Assembly: GCA_902781045.1 (NCBI GenBank)
Contig: CACZHT010000007.1
Coordinates: forward strand, 62,001 to 126,000
Length of the DNA stretch: 64,000 nucleotides
DNA from: an uncultured Bacteroidales bacterium
GTDB lineage: Bacteria > Bacteroidota > Bacteroidia > Bacteroidales > Muribaculaceae
Direction of reading: 5' to 3'
This document shows, one piece after another, positions 33,321 to 42,187 of the stretch (its first letter is position 1; every line of letters starts with the position of its first letter). The notes under the pieces were generated by a model. That model was not told where the DNA came from. It did not search any database and saw nothing but the letters and a program-made list of their open reading frames with translations. Made by a program: the position numbers and the translations under genes.

Positions 33321-33524
33321 ATGAACGTTGAAACTATTGGATTATGGGCCGGCGCCGCATGGAATGCGCTGAACGATGCCAACAGCACCCTTAGTGTTAA
33401 GGGGCTGAAAAAAGCCACTAAGCTCAAAGAGAAAGAACTCTATGCAGCCATTGGCTGGCTAGCCCGCGAAGGCAAGGTGAATGTCGAGGCTACCGAGACT
33501 GACGTTGAGGTCACTCTGCTCTAG
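33321..33524 (+). CDS. small winged-helix protein (DUF2582-like)
   Basis: 67 residues: TIGLWAGAAWNALN, LSVKGLKKATKLKEKELYA, AIGWLAREGKVNVE. This is the compact winged-helix pattern of the DUF2582 family common in Bacteroidota and archaea. Monocistronic, with a perfect promoter and a terminator. Probably a DNA-binding regulator; the target is unknown. Confidence 0.85.
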   Translation: MNVETIGLWAGAAWNALNDANSTLSVKGLKKATKLKEKELYAAIGWLAREGKVNVEATETDVEVTLL

Positions 33525-33592
33525 TCGCCCGACTACTTCCTGAACAACGGGAGCAACAGCAAGAGTGGCTGGGAAGCTCCTGCAATCAACTA

Positions 33593-33632
33593 AAGATAGC
33601 CCAAGACACACGCTTAGACTATCTTTTTTTTT
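33593..33632 (+). terminator. intrinsic terminator of the wHTH gene
   Basis: AAGATAG (33593-33599) pairs with CTATCTT (33619-33625), followed by a run of T. Confidence 0.65.
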
Positions 33633-33651
33633 GTCTTTTCTGTCCCGAGAA

Positions 33652-33693
33652 GGAAAAAATCAAAGGGTTCTGGCCAACACGGCTGGAACCCTT
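33652..33693 (-). terminator. intrinsic terminator (minus)
   Basis: On the minus strand AAGGGTTC/GAACCCTT encloses a 15-nt loop, followed by TGATTTTTT. It ends the lipoprotein gene at 33743. Confidence 0.65.
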
Positions 33694-33742
33694 CTCGCAT
33701 GTACAAACCATTATATATTACCTTGAGTATTAGAATTTACTC

Positions 33743-34501
33743 CTAAAATTTGCCACCTTTCAGCAAGTAGAGCTGCAGCGTGTGGCGGAAATCGTTGAAC
33801 TGGCTGTCGTTGATCATCTTGACGTGCTGCATGCCGCTGGCACCGATAATCTTCACCTGGCACCACTTGCAATGGGTCAACGCATACACCAAATCCTTGT
33901 CTGCCGAGGTGAGGGGGTCGTCGCTGTTCTCCCAAATCATGATGCCCTTGCCCTTGCCGCGCTTGAAATTGGTGGGCGTGAAATAGTAGTCAAACCCGTC
34001 GATGATAAAGTGGAGCTTGACGAACTTGAGCGGATCGTCGGCATAGTATTGCAGACGCAGCCGCAAAGGCTCGGGAGTGCCGTCGGAACGCTCGGTAAAG
34101 TAGAAGTAAAGCGCATTCTCGGTGTTGTCGGTGCTCACATCGCGCGGCATAGTCCAGCCGCCAGAAAACTTGACATAGTTCTGGAGCTCTGTCTGTGTCG
34201 CGCTCACGGGCTCGTCGACCCACACAAGGCGCTTAGGCTCCTCGGGAAGATACTCGTGCAATGAGTAGTCTTTGCTCAACAGCTCGTTAAGCAGCGTCTT
34301 GTCGTAGGTCGTGTCTTGCTGAACCGGACGGTGGCCGACAACCACACGCTGCGTCTGTTCCTGGTCGCAGCACACACACGGACCAGGGTGGGTGCAGTGA
34401 CAGTTGCGATTGCCGAACAGCGAGACGCAGCTCGTCGTCAACAAGGCGGCACTACATGCCAGAGCCGGAATCGCAAGGCGATATGAGAGCGTTTTATTCA
34501 T
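33743..34501 (-). CDS. lipoprotein, paralog of the exported protein at 34682
   Basis: 252 residues from ATG 34501. Lipobox LLTTSC, then a Cys/His-rich stretch (NCHCTHPGPCVCC). The rest aligns with the next gene: LLNELLSKDYSLHEYLPEEPKRLVWVDEPV, MPRDVSTDNTENALYFYF, LRLQYYADDPLKF, GKGKGIMIWENSD, YALTHCKWCQVKIIGASGMQHVKM. No enzyme motif seen and family not recognised. Own terminator downstream. Confidence 0.8.
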   Translation of the reverse strand: MNKTLSYRLAIPALACSAALLTTSCVSLFGNRNCHCTHPGPCVCCDQEQTQRVVVGHRPVQQDTTYDKTLLNELLSKDYSLHEYLPEEPKRLVWVDEPVSATQTELQNYVKFSGGWTMPRDVSTDNTENALYFYFTERSDGTPEPLRLRLQYYADDPLKFVKLHFIIDGFDYYFTPTNFKRGKGKGIMIWENSDDPLTSADKDLVYALTHCKWCQVKIIGASGMQHVKMINDSQFNDFRHTLQLYLLKGGKF

Positions 34502-34623
34502 TTCGAGGGCTTTCAAATTCGTTCACGGTGCAAAATTACAAACAACATTTGGATTTGCAAAATAAAACCCGAAAAATTTGCGAAAAAAAATTGTTTGCTT
34601 TCGCAAACAGGCGGATGAGACAC

Positions 34624-34662
34624 AAAAAATCCCTGCTGAATCACGGCTCAGCAGGGATTTTC
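34624..34662 (-). terminator. intrinsic terminator (minus)
   Basis: AAATCCCTGCTGA and TCAGCAGGGATTT form a perfect stem, with T on both sides. On the minus strand it ends the 34682 gene, and it also insulates the next gene. Confidence 0.72.
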
Positions 34663-34681
34663 CAGGGGGGGCGCAGCACCT

Positions 34682-35551
34682 TCACTCAATGCGCCCACCC
34701 AGCAGTCGATAAAGTTGCAAAATTGAATAGAAGTCGCGAATTTGCTTTTCTGTTAACATTTTCACATGCTTGATGCCATCGGCACCCACAAGCGACATGC
34801 GCACCCAGCTTGCGTGAGACAGCGCATAGAGCAAGTCCTTGTCACGCGGTTGAACCACCTGGTCGCTCTGCTCCCAGATCATGCGTCCCGTACCCTTGCC
34901 CCGCCGTGGCGAGGTGACATGGTAACTGTAGTCGAAACCGTTGACCTGAAACTGGATGTCGTTGAATTGCAGCGGGTCGTCGGCATAGTACTGAACACGA
35001 AGCCTGAGCGGCTGCACATGGGTGCCATCGGTGGAAAAGTAGGCATAGAAGGCGTTCTCCGTGTTGGACATTGTCACATCGCGGGGCATGTAGCGCACCA
35101 CGCCCGTCTGGGGTGAGGTCTTGCTCAACTGCATGAGCAGCTCGTTCTCGCTCTCGGCAACAGGGTCGTCGAGCCACACCAGACGCTTAGGCGCCGACGG
35201 CAGATACTCAACCAAGTCGTAGTTCTTGCTCAGCAACTCGTTGAGCAGCGATTTGTCGGCTGTCGACGGTGGCAGTGTGGTCTTGCCAACAACTCGACGG
35301 TTGTCTTTCTTCTTGCCCTTGGGCTGGCTGTTGTCCTGCCAGGCATCATCATCGACTTGCTGTGGCTTGTTCTTGGCGTCAAGCTCCTGTTGCAGCTTCT
35401 TGCGGGCCTTCTCGCGCTCACGTTCGGGGTGCAGACGGCGTATGGGCATGCGGATGCTCTCGTCATAGTCGTCCTCGCTGTCCTGGGCGGCCAGGGGCAT
35501 TGCACTGGCAGCAAACAGTGCCATCGCCATATATATAATGTGTCTTCGCAT
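34682..35551 (-). CDS. exported protein, paralog of the lipoprotein at 33743
   Basis: 289 residues. Signal peptide to PLAAQ rather than a lipobox, then a charged linker (about 25-90, rich in Lys/Asp/Gln) before the shared domain starting SLLNELLSKNYDLVEYLPSA and ending RDFYSILQLYRLLGG. The paralogs differ only in how they are exported and in the N-terminal region. Unknown family, apparently specific to Bacteroidales. Confidence 0.8.
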   Translation of the reverse strand: MRRHIIYMAMALFAASAMPLAAQDSEDDYDESIRMPIRRLHPEREREKARKKLQQELDAKNKPQQVDDDAWQDNSQPKGKKKDNRRVVGKTTLPPSTADKSLLNELLSKNYDLVEYLPSAPKRLVWLDDPVAESENELLMQLSKTSPQTGVVRYMPRDVTMSNTENAFYAYFSTDGTHVQPLRLRVQYYADDPLQFNDIQFQVNGFDYSYHVTSPRRGKGTGRMIWEQSDQVVQPRDKDLLYALSHASWVRMSLVGADGIKHVKMLTEKQIRDFYSILQLYRLLGGRIE

Positions 35552-35584
35552 CTACTACTAATTCAGATTTTGACTATTAGGCTG

Positions 35585-36601
35585 TTAAAACGCTACTTGC
35601 ACCTGAGTAAGGATGCCATTCTCACCCGCCATGCTTTTAGTCTTTGTATAGCTATAGCCGGCCTGAACACGGCATTTCTTGTACACCCAGTACTGGGCAC
35701 CAGCATAGTAGCGGTCGGTTGTGACGACCATATCCAGATGGTTGTATGACCCAATCAAGTCCAACCCCTTGACACCCACATTCTTGACCAGAGCGGTCAC
35801 ATAGCCGCCATTGCTGTCCAACTGGCCGTCCTTGCCCCACATCCATTCGGCTCGCACATTCACGGGGTTGGTCTTCAGATAAGCGCCAACGGCCCAACGG
35901 CTGCGCGTGTAGTCCATCTTGGCCTCGCGGTCTTCCCACACCAGAATGCGGTCAACCTCGTTGAGAACGTCGCTCGCACCCTTGCCCTGGATGGTCGAGG
36001 CACTCACATCTAGGCATTTGAGTGGGTGAAACGTGAGCCGCGCAACAAAGTCTTTCCACGAGTTGTCATCACCCTTGCCTCGGCCGGCGCCGTTCATTAC
36101 CGCCAAATCGTAGCTTACATAGCGTCCCGCATCGCCATACACGGTCAGGCCTATGTCACGGCCGGCTCCTTTGGGCATCATCAGGCCGCTGCCCATCACC
36201 ATGTAGCTTGTGGCCAGCGAGGGCTGGTCCACTGTCTCGAGGATGGACGGTGACAGCGGGTTCTCGATGCTGAACGGGGTCTTGAACTGACCCAACTTGA
36301 TGTTGAGCCAGGGCCGGACGCTGTAGCTGGTCCACAACTCTTGCAGAGTGAAGCCCTTGAAATCGAACATGGCGAACGCGTTCCAGTGGTCGGTGATACG
36401 CAGGTTGCTCATGATGATCAGTTTGTTGAGCTTGAACTCGTTGTTCGGTTCGCTCTTGTCGTGGTATTCCCAGCCCAACTGGGCGTAGCCCGAGAACGTG
36501 AACCGCTCGGCAATCTTGTCGAAGATTTGAGCAGCCTTTGATTGTGCCATTGCGCACAGCCCGAAAGCTGCCACAGCGGCGAGGCAAATGATTTTCTTCA
36601 T
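35585..36601 (-). CDS. OprO/OprP-like outer-membrane porin
   Basis: 338 residues from ATG 36601; the frame is open further upstream but crosses a perfect promoter, so the shorter start is right. Signal peptide to AMAQ. Barrel pattern with FTFSGYAQLGWEY, IKLGQFKTPFSIENPL (the phosphate-porin signature region), alternating strands and terminal ILTQVQVAF. The family passes phosphate or other anions across the outer membrane. Confidence 0.87.
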   Translation of the reverse strand: MKKIICLAAVAAFGLCAMAQSKAAQIFDKIAERFTFSGYAQLGWEYHDKSEPNNEFKLNKLIIMSNLRITDHWNAFAMFDFKGFTLQELWTSYSVRPWLNIKLGQFKTPFSIENPLSPSILETVDQPSLATSYMVMGSGLMMPKGAGRDIGLTVYGDAGRYVSYDLAVMNGAGRGKGDDNSWKDFVARLTFHPLKCLDVSASTIQGKGASDVLNEVDRILVWEDREAKMDYTRSRWAVGAYLKTNPVNVRAEWMWGKDGQLDSNGGYVTALVKNVGVKGLDLIGSYNHLDMVVTTDRYYAGAQYWVYKKCRVQAGYSYTKTKSMAGENGILTQVQVAF

Positions 36602-36621
36602 AGAAACTATAAACTTTTCGG

Positions 36622-36653
36622 CAAAATTACTGTTTTTCGTCGCATTCTGCAAA
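36622..36653 (-). promoter_or_regulatory. consensus promoter for the porin
   Basis: On the minus strand TTTG (36653-36650), 20 nt, TAATTTTG (36629-36622); start site near 36616. Confidence 0.78.
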
Positions 36654-36692
36654 TAATTGGGCATTAGGGGCTGTTTTTTAACGAAAATACAG

Positions 36693-36700
36693 TACCTTTG
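36693..36700 (+). promoter_or_regulatory. -7 element for tilS
   Basis: TACCTTTG, 21 nt before the tilS ATG; no strict TTTG at -33 (a T-run lies there). Confidence 0.5.
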
Positions 36701-36721
36701 CATGTTCAAGATGGCTAATAA

Positions 36722-38083
36722 ATGAATGTTGTCGTAGAAAGAATAGCCAAAGCAATGGATATGGCGGGATTGTCGGATGTCGACAATATCAGGCTTATTG
36801 TTGCATTGAGCGGTGGAGCTGACTCGGTGGCGCTGTTGCACGCTTTGCGTGAACTGGGATACACCTGCGTGGCGGCGCACTGCAACTTCCACCTGCGTGG
36901 CCAGGAGTCGATGCGCGACGAACGGTTTGTGCGTGACCTATGCCGGAAGCTGGGGGTGGAGCTGCATGTGCAAGAATTTGATGTCGAGGCCTACAAGCGC
37001 TCGCATCGCGGTGTGTCGACCGAGATGGCATGCCGCAACTTGCGCTACGGCTGGTTCCTTGACATGACTGTGGCGCTGAAGTGCCGGCATGTGGCTGTCG
37101 CGCATCATGCCGACGACAATGTGGAGACATTTTTCCTCAATCTCTTGCGTGGGACGGGCATCAACGGACTGGTGGGCATGCGGACCTATGACCGCTGGTC
37201 GCGCATTGTGAGGCCCATGCTGGGTGTCACACGCGAACAGGTGCTGCTATATCTGCAGGACATCGGCCAGGACTATGTCACCGACAGTACCAATCTCCAG
37301 AACGATTATCGCCGCAACAGAGTGCGCAACGTGGTGCTGCCCACCATCGAACGGGAGTTTGACAACGCGCGGCAGCGCATCGCCGACACCATGAGACACC
37401 TCGATGACGAGCGCGAGTTGCTGGACTATCTGGTGGCGCGGCTCGAAGAGGACGGCGCAGGGGACTATGATGAGGACACCGGCAACTGGAGCTATTGCAG
37501 GCAGAAACTGCTCCAGGCACCGAAGCCGGGAATGATGCTCTATGCGTTAATCCGCAACTGCGGATTTAATCGCTCGCAGTGCGACCAGGCGGTGAAGGCG
37601 TCGGTGGGTGCTAGATTCTTCACTTCAAGATATACTTTAACTGTCCAGCGAAAAATCTTTTTGGTTCAGCCAGATACGGGCTCCAGTGATGGACAGTATG
37701 GTGGCGATGAAGAGATTGTTGTCGATTTCGACCGCCAGTGGCATTTGGATGGCAGGCTCTCGACTGTAGCCGGGCGTGAACCGTTCGCCCCGTCGATGGT
37801 CGACGGCAGGCGGTGTGTAGCGTTCGATGCCGGCATCAGACGGTGTGACAGAGTGGTGCTGCGACACTGGCGCAAGGGCGACCGCATGCGACCATTCGGC
37901 ATGCGTGGGACCAAGCTCATCAGCGACTTGTTTGTCGACCTCAAGTTCACGGCCGAGCAGAAACAAGCCGCCTGGCTCATGGAGGCAGACGGCGAGATTG
38001 TGTGGGTGTTGGGATGCCGGGCGGCGCAGGCGTTTGTCGTTAACCCTGGCTCGACAGGCTATGTCCTGTTGGAGTATTCTTAG
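36722..38083 (+). CDS. tilS: tRNA(Ile)-lysidine synthetase TilS
   Basis: 453 residues. The PP-loop LSGGADSVAL (residues about 29-38), the HCNFHLRGQESMRDE block and TEMACRNLRYGWF are the TilS signature; C-terminal domains follow (MRPFGMRGTKLISDLFVD). TilS converts C34 of the CAU anticodon to lysidine so the tRNA reads AUA. Ends overlapping the convergent DUF5106 gene by 4 nt. Confidence 0.94.
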   Translation: MNVVVERIAKAMDMAGLSDVDNIRLIVALSGGADSVALLHALRELGYTCVAAHCNFHLRGQESMRDERFVRDLCRKLGVELHVQEFDVEAYKRSHRGVSTEMACRNLRYGWFLDMTVALKCRHVAVAHHADDNVETFFLNLLRGTGINGLVGMRTYDRWSRIVRPMLGVTREQVLLYLQDIGQDYVTDSTNLQNDYRRNRVRNVVLPTIEREFDNARQRIADTMRHLDDERELLDYLVARLEEDGAGDYDEDTGNWSYCRQKLLQAPKPGMMLYALIRNCGFNRSQCDQAVKASVGARFFTSRYTLTVQRKIFLVQPDTGSSDGQYGGDEEIVVDFDRQWHLDGRLSTVAGREPFAPSMVDGRRCVAFDAGIRRCDRVVLRHWRKGDRMRPFGMRGTKLISDLFVDLKFTAEQKQAAWLMEADGEIVWVLGCRAAQAFVVNPGSTGYVLLEYS

Positions 38084-38901
38084 TTGAACAGCAGTTTGGC
38101 CAGCGATTGCGGGTTGTTGTCGCTGCTGGTCATCACGCGGCCCAGCGCGCCCTCGATGCGCTTGAGGCTGGGTTCGTTTTTCATGAGCACGGTCTTGTCA
38201 GGAGCGAGCAAGTAGAACACGGGCAACGTGGCGGGCAGAACGTAGGTGCCGTTGTTCTCGATAGCCTGTTTCTTGTCCCAGCCATTGACCATCCAAACTG
38301 GCAATTTGGACTTTTTCCACAGCTTCTGGTTGTTGTCGGCATACATAGCTACAACGCGCAACAAACCCTGGTCAACCAGGCCCTTGAGCGTTGTCGACTG
38401 CTCCATGTTGGCCTTCACGCGCTGGCAGGCATCGCAGTCGGGGTCGTTGAAGTAGAGCAGCGTGTACTGCGAGCCGGGCTCGTTCAGGTGGTGCTCCTTG
38501 CCGTCCGGAGTGACATACTCGATGTCGGCGGCGGTGGTGCCGATGCGGTTGCGTTTGGCCATGTCGAGCAGCAGCTTGTAGCGCTCTTTCTCGTTGTTGC
38601 CCAGCACGTAGCCTGTGGCGGCATGCTCCAGACAGGCGATGTACATCTCCTCGTTGTGCATCGAGTCGGCGGGGTTGCCCAGACGGCTCTCGGCAAACTC
38701 CAGGGCCTTGCGATAACCCTGGGGATTCTGCGACAGGGCGGTCATGGTGCTGCCCACCACAATCAGAGCGTTGTCTTGGGGCAACTTGCTGGCCTGACCA
38801 AACAGCATGGCCAGCTTGTCAACATCGATACCATAGAATTGAGCATTGCCACACAGGCAAGCAGTGATGGCCAAAATGGCACTAAAAATCAGCTTTTTCA
38901 T
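38080..38901 (-). CDS. periplasmic thioredoxin-like protein (DUF5106-type)
   Basis: 273 residues. Signal peptide to CGNAQ; a helical N-terminal domain; then a thioredoxin-like fold with YFNDPDCDACQRVK (CxxC as CDAC) and a cis-Pro segment near LPATLPVFYLL. Such proteins in Bacteroidales probably act in periplasmic thiol redox or envelope-protein folding. Divergent from ybaK, with overlapping promoters. Confidence 0.84.
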   Translation of the reverse strand: MKKLIFSAILAITACLCGNAQFYGIDVDKLAMLFGQASKLPQDNALIVVGSTMTALSQNPQGYRKALEFAESRLGNPADSMHNEEMYIACLEHAATGYVLGNNEKERYKLLLDMAKRNRIGTTAADIEYVTPDGKEHHLNEPGSQYTLLYFNDPDCDACQRVKANMEQSTTLKGLVDQGLLRVVAMYADNNQKLWKKSKLPVWMVNGWDKKQAIENNGTYVLPATLPVFYLLAPDKTVLMKNEPSLKRIEGALGRVMTSSDNNPQSLAKLLFN

Positions 38902-38919
38902 CGTTTTATGTCATTATTT

Positions 38920-38951
38920 TTTGCAAAGGTAGCGAACTTCCATTAATTTTG
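38920..38951 (+). promoter_or_regulatory. ybaK promoter overlapping a divergent -7 element
   Basis: Plus strand: TTTG (38920-38923), 20 nt, TAATTTTG (38944-38951). Minus strand: TACCTTTG (38931-38924) for the DUF5106 gene abuts the plus -33 box. The two cannot be occupied by polymerase together. Confidence 0.72.
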
Positions 38952-38977
38952 CGCCCAATTTCACGAATTTTAAACTT

Positions 38978-39469
38978 ATGGCAAAGAAAATTAATAAAAC
39001 CAATGCCGCGCGGCTGCTCGATCAGGCACACGTCCAGTATGAGCTGGTGGCTTACGAGGTGGACGAGAGCAATCTGTCTGCCGAACATGTCGCCGAATCG
39101 CTGGGCGAGGACATCAGGCAGGTGTTCAAGACTCTGGTGCTGCATGGCGACAAGACGGGGCACTTTGTGTGCGTAGTCCCAGGTTGCGATGAGGTAGACC
39201 TGAAGAAGGCTGCACGGGTGTCGGGCAACAAGAAGGTCGAGATGATTGCCATGAAGCAACTGCTGCCCACCACGGGATACATTCGCGGCGGATGCTCGCC
39301 CATAGGCATGAAAAAGCCCTTTCCCACATATTTTCATTCCACATGCAACGACTTCGAATACATCTATGTCAGTGCGGGAGTGCGTGGGTTGCAGTTGAAG
39401 GTTGCTCCTGCGCATTTGGTACAGTTTGTTGGAGCTACTGTTGCCGACTTGACGGTTGACAAAGATTGA
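38978..39469 (+). CDS. ybaK: YbaK/EbsC-type aminoacyl-tRNA deacylase
   Basis: 163 residues. Family landmarks: ARLLDQAHVQYELVAYE, FKTLVLHGDKTGHFVCVVPG, LPTTGYIRGGCSPIGMKK and the GLQLKVAP end. YbaK removes cysteine from mischarged Cys-tRNA(Pro). First gene of a plus-strand run with aroC 5 nt behind. Confidence 0.9.
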   Translation: MAKKINKTNAARLLDQAHVQYELVAYEVDESNLSAEHVAESLGEDIRQVFKTLVLHGDKTGHFVCVVPGCDEVDLKKAARVSGNKKVEMIAMKQLLPTTGYIRGGCSPIGMKKPFPTYFHSTCNDFEYIYVSAGVRGLQLKVAPAHLVQFVGATVADLTVDKD

Positions 39470-39474
39470 CAATT

Positions 39475-40548
39475 ATGGGCAATACATTTGGAAATATCTT
39501 CCGACTCACCACGTTCGGTGAGTCACACGGACCGGCCATGGGGGGCATTATCGATGGTGTGCCGGCAGGTGTTGAGCTGGACCTCAACGCGCTTCAACAT
39601 GTGGTTGACAGGCGCCGTCCCGGACAGTCGTCGGTTGTGTCGCAGCGACATGAGGACGATAAGGTCGAGGTGTTGTCGGGCATCTTCGAGGGTAAGACGT
39701 TGGGAACACCCATTGGTTTCGTGGTGCGCAATCATGACGCACGCAGCCAGGACTATGACCATCTGCGTGAGGTCTATCGGCCCTCGCACGCCGATTATGC
39801 ATGGCAAGCTAAGTACGGCATCCGCGACCATCGTGGCGGTGGACGTGCTTCGGCGCGCGAGACGGTGAGCCGTGTTGTGGCTGGGGGCATTGCTATGCAG
39901 ATGCTGGAGCAGTTGGGCATACAAGTGCTGGCCTATACCACCCAGATTGGCGGAGTGAGGTTGCAGCCCGGTGCTGCCCTCGACTGGAACGCGACGTGGA
40001 GCAGTGCGGTGCGTTGTCCTGATGCGGCAACTGCGCGGCAGATGCAGCACGCCATCGACGAGGCAAGCGGTCAAGGCGACACTTTGGGAGGCGTGGTTTG
40101 CTGTGCCATTATGGGGGTGCCGCCGGGCTTGGGGGAACCGGTGTTCGGCAAGCTGAATGCAGCACTGGCTCAGGCGATGATGAGCATACCTGCGGCCAAA
40201 TCCTTCGACATGGGCGCAGGAAGGATGCTGGCGACAATGCTTGGCAGCGAGACGCTCGACACGATGCATGCCATGGATGGCGGATTGGTCTATGAGCACA
40301 ATTTCTCAGGCGGCATTCAGGGCGGCATCAGCAACGGCAATAATATCTTTCTTGAAGTGGGATTCAAGCCGGTGCCTACACTGATGCGTGACATCCGCAC
40401 CATTGACAGTCGGGGCCAAACGGTAACACTCCATCCGCGAGGACGGCACGACGTATGCGTGGTGCCTCGTGCGGTGTCGGTGGTTCAGGCCATGGCAGCC
40501 ATGGTGGTGCTTGACTATTACCTATTGGCCAAAACCAACCATCTGTGA
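39475..40548 (+). CDS. aroC: chorismate synthase
   Basis: 357 residues from ATG 39475 (MGNTFGNIFRLTTFGESHGPAMGG). Conserved blocks: DRRRPGQSSVVSQRHEDD, GGGRASARETVSRV, SGGIQGGISNG and HDVCVVPRAVSVV. FMN-dependent last step of the shikimate pathway. The TGA overlaps the ATG of the next gene. Confidence 0.96.
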   Translation: MGNTFGNIFRLTTFGESHGPAMGGIIDGVPAGVELDLNALQHVVDRRRPGQSSVVSQRHEDDKVEVLSGIFEGKTLGTPIGFVVRNHDARSQDYDHLREVYRPSHADYAWQAKYGIRDHRGGGRASARETVSRVVAGGIAMQMLEQLGIQVLAYTTQIGGVRLQPGAALDWNATWSSAVRCPDAATARQMQHAIDEASGQGDTLGGVVCCAIMGVPPGLGEPVFGKLNAALAQAMMSIPAAKSFDMGAGRMLATMLGSETLDTMHAMDGGLVYEHNFSGGIQGGISNGNNIFLEVGFKPVPTLMRDIRTIDSRGQTVTLHPRGRHDVCVVPRAVSVVQAMAAMVVLDYYLLAKTNHL

Positions 40549-41420
40549 TGGATTATGCCGAATTTCTGGCTCGGCGGGTGGGCGGCAAGGTACAGAAGAT
40601 TGCGATTGATGCAGGCATGACTTGCCCCAATCGCGATGGCACGCTGGGGTGGGGCGGTTGCACCTACTGTGACAACCGAGCTTTCAATCCGCCTTACTGC
40701 AACCCCAGCATGAGTGTGGCGCAGCAATTGGAGCAAGGCAAACATTTTTTTGCCGGCAAGTATCGTCAGATGCGCTTCTTGGCCTATTTCCAAGCCTACA
40801 CGTCAACACATGCCGACTTCGCTCGACTGCGTGCTCTCTACGACGAGGCGCTGGCAGTCGATGGTGTGGTGGGGCTGGTCATTGCCACACGACCCGACTG
40901 TGTCAACAGTTCATTGTTGGACTATCTGCAAGAAGTCAATCGCACCCGGCTGGTGATTGTCGAACTGGGTGTCGAGACCGTGCACGACCGCACACTGCGC
41001 ATGGTCAACCGTTGTCACGATTGGGCAACTTCGCTAGCAGCTATTGAACTGACCGCCCAGCATGGAATCACTGTCGGAGCACATCTGATACTGGGACTTC
41101 CGGGGGAGAGCGATGAGGACATGTGCGCGACTGTCAGGCTGATTGCGCAACTGCCGGTCACCTTGGTCAAGTTTCATCAGTTGCAAGTGTTCAAGGGAAC
41201 GGTGCTAGCTAGGCAGGTCGCAAGTGGCGAGGTGGCAGTCCGCGACTGGACTGCTGAGCAATATGCAGCAGTGTGCGCACGTCTGGCTTCATGTTTGCGC
41301 CATGACATGGTGGTAGAGCGTTGGGTGGCGCAAGCACCACCTGGCATGGTGGTCACACCGCGCTGGGGACTCAAGCCTGCTGAATTTCAACAATTGCTCA
41401 ACGCGTTGGCAATCAAATAA
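40548..41420 (+). CDS. TIGR01212-family radical SAM protein
   Basis: 290 residues; the ATG at 40548 overlaps the aroC stop. Cysteine set CPNRDGTLGWGGCTYCDN binds the 4Fe-4S/SAM, followed by QAYTSTHAD, LVIVELGVETVHDRTL and AHLILGLPGESDEDM typical of YhcC-like TIGR01212 proteins. The substrate of this family is not settled. Translationally coupled to aroC. Confidence 0.9.
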   Translation: MDYAEFLARRVGGKVQKIAIDAGMTCPNRDGTLGWGGCTYCDNRAFNPPYCNPSMSVAQQLEQGKHFFAGKYRQMRFLAYFQAYTSTHADFARLRALYDEALAVDGVVGLVIATRPDCVNSSLLDYLQEVNRTRLVIVELGVETVHDRTLRMVNRCHDWATSLAAIELTAQHGITVGAHLILGLPGESDEDMCATVRLIAQLPVTLVKFHQLQVFKGTVLARQVASGEVAVRDWTAEQYAAVCARLASCLRHDMVVERWVAQAPPGMVVTPRWGLKPAEFQQLLNALAIK

Positions 41421-41458
41421 TTCTCAATTCACTATTCTCAATTTACAATTAGTTTAAG

Positions 41459-42187
41459 ATGAAAGAGTTCAAACGTGATTATTACTTGAGTGCGGGCGAA
41501 TGCAACCCACAGGCCGAATTGCCCATGCCGCTGTTGCTCACACGCATCATCGACACGGCCACTCATCATGCCAACGAGTGGGGGGTGGGGTATGCACACC
41601 TCATCACCAACCGCCAGGCGTGGGTGTTGTCGCGCGTCACGGTCGAGATGCAGCGTTGGCCTCGTGTCGACGAGAACTATTCGCTAGTCACCTGGATTGA
41701 GGACTATAATAGTCACTTCTCGCAGCGAAATTTTGAAGTGCAAGATGGTGATGGAAGGCCCATTGGTTATGCTCGTACCATCTGGATGGTCATCGATTTG
41801 GACAAACGCACGGGTGTGGACATAGCAAGTTTGTCCTATATCCGTGACAATGTCACCGATCATCCGTGTCCCATCGAACCCATCAGTCGCTTGCGGCAAC
41901 TCACTGAGGGACGTGATGTGGAGCATGACTTTGGCTATGTCGAGTGCGACTTCAACCGCCATGTCAACACCGTGCGCTATCTCGAACTGATGATGAACCA
42001 GTTTGATTTGCCATATTATGACAACCGGTGGTTGCAGCGGCTTGAAATGGCGTTTGTCAAGGAGACACGCTATGGCGAGCATGCCGTGCTACGCATTGCC
42101 GAGGCTGACACCGACGACTGGCGCATCAACATCATGGTTGATGGTGCCGATCATGTCAGGGCGCGACTGCGATTTGCAGCACGATGA
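41459..42187 (+). CDS. acyl-ACP thioesterase
   Basis: 242 residues with a double hot-dog layout: N-terminal ECNPQAELPMPLLLTRIIDTA...GVGYAHL, then WPRVDENYSLVTWIEDYNSHFSQRNFEV, and a second half with VECDFNRHVNTVRYLELMM carrying the Asn-His pair of FatA-like enzymes. Releases fatty acids from ACP. Abuts the convergent gene at 42188. Confidence 0.88.
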   Translation: MKEFKRDYYLSAGECNPQAELPMPLLLTRIIDTATHHANEWGVGYAHLITNRQAWVLSRVTVEMQRWPRVDENYSLVTWIEDYNSHFSQRNFEVQDGDGRPIGYARTIWMVIDLDKRTGVDIASLSYIRDNVTDHPCPIEPISRLRQLTEGRDVEHDFGYVECDFNRHVNTVRYLELMMNQFDLPYYDNRWLQRLEMAFVKETRYGEHAVLRIAEADTDDWRINIMVDGADHVRARLRFAAR

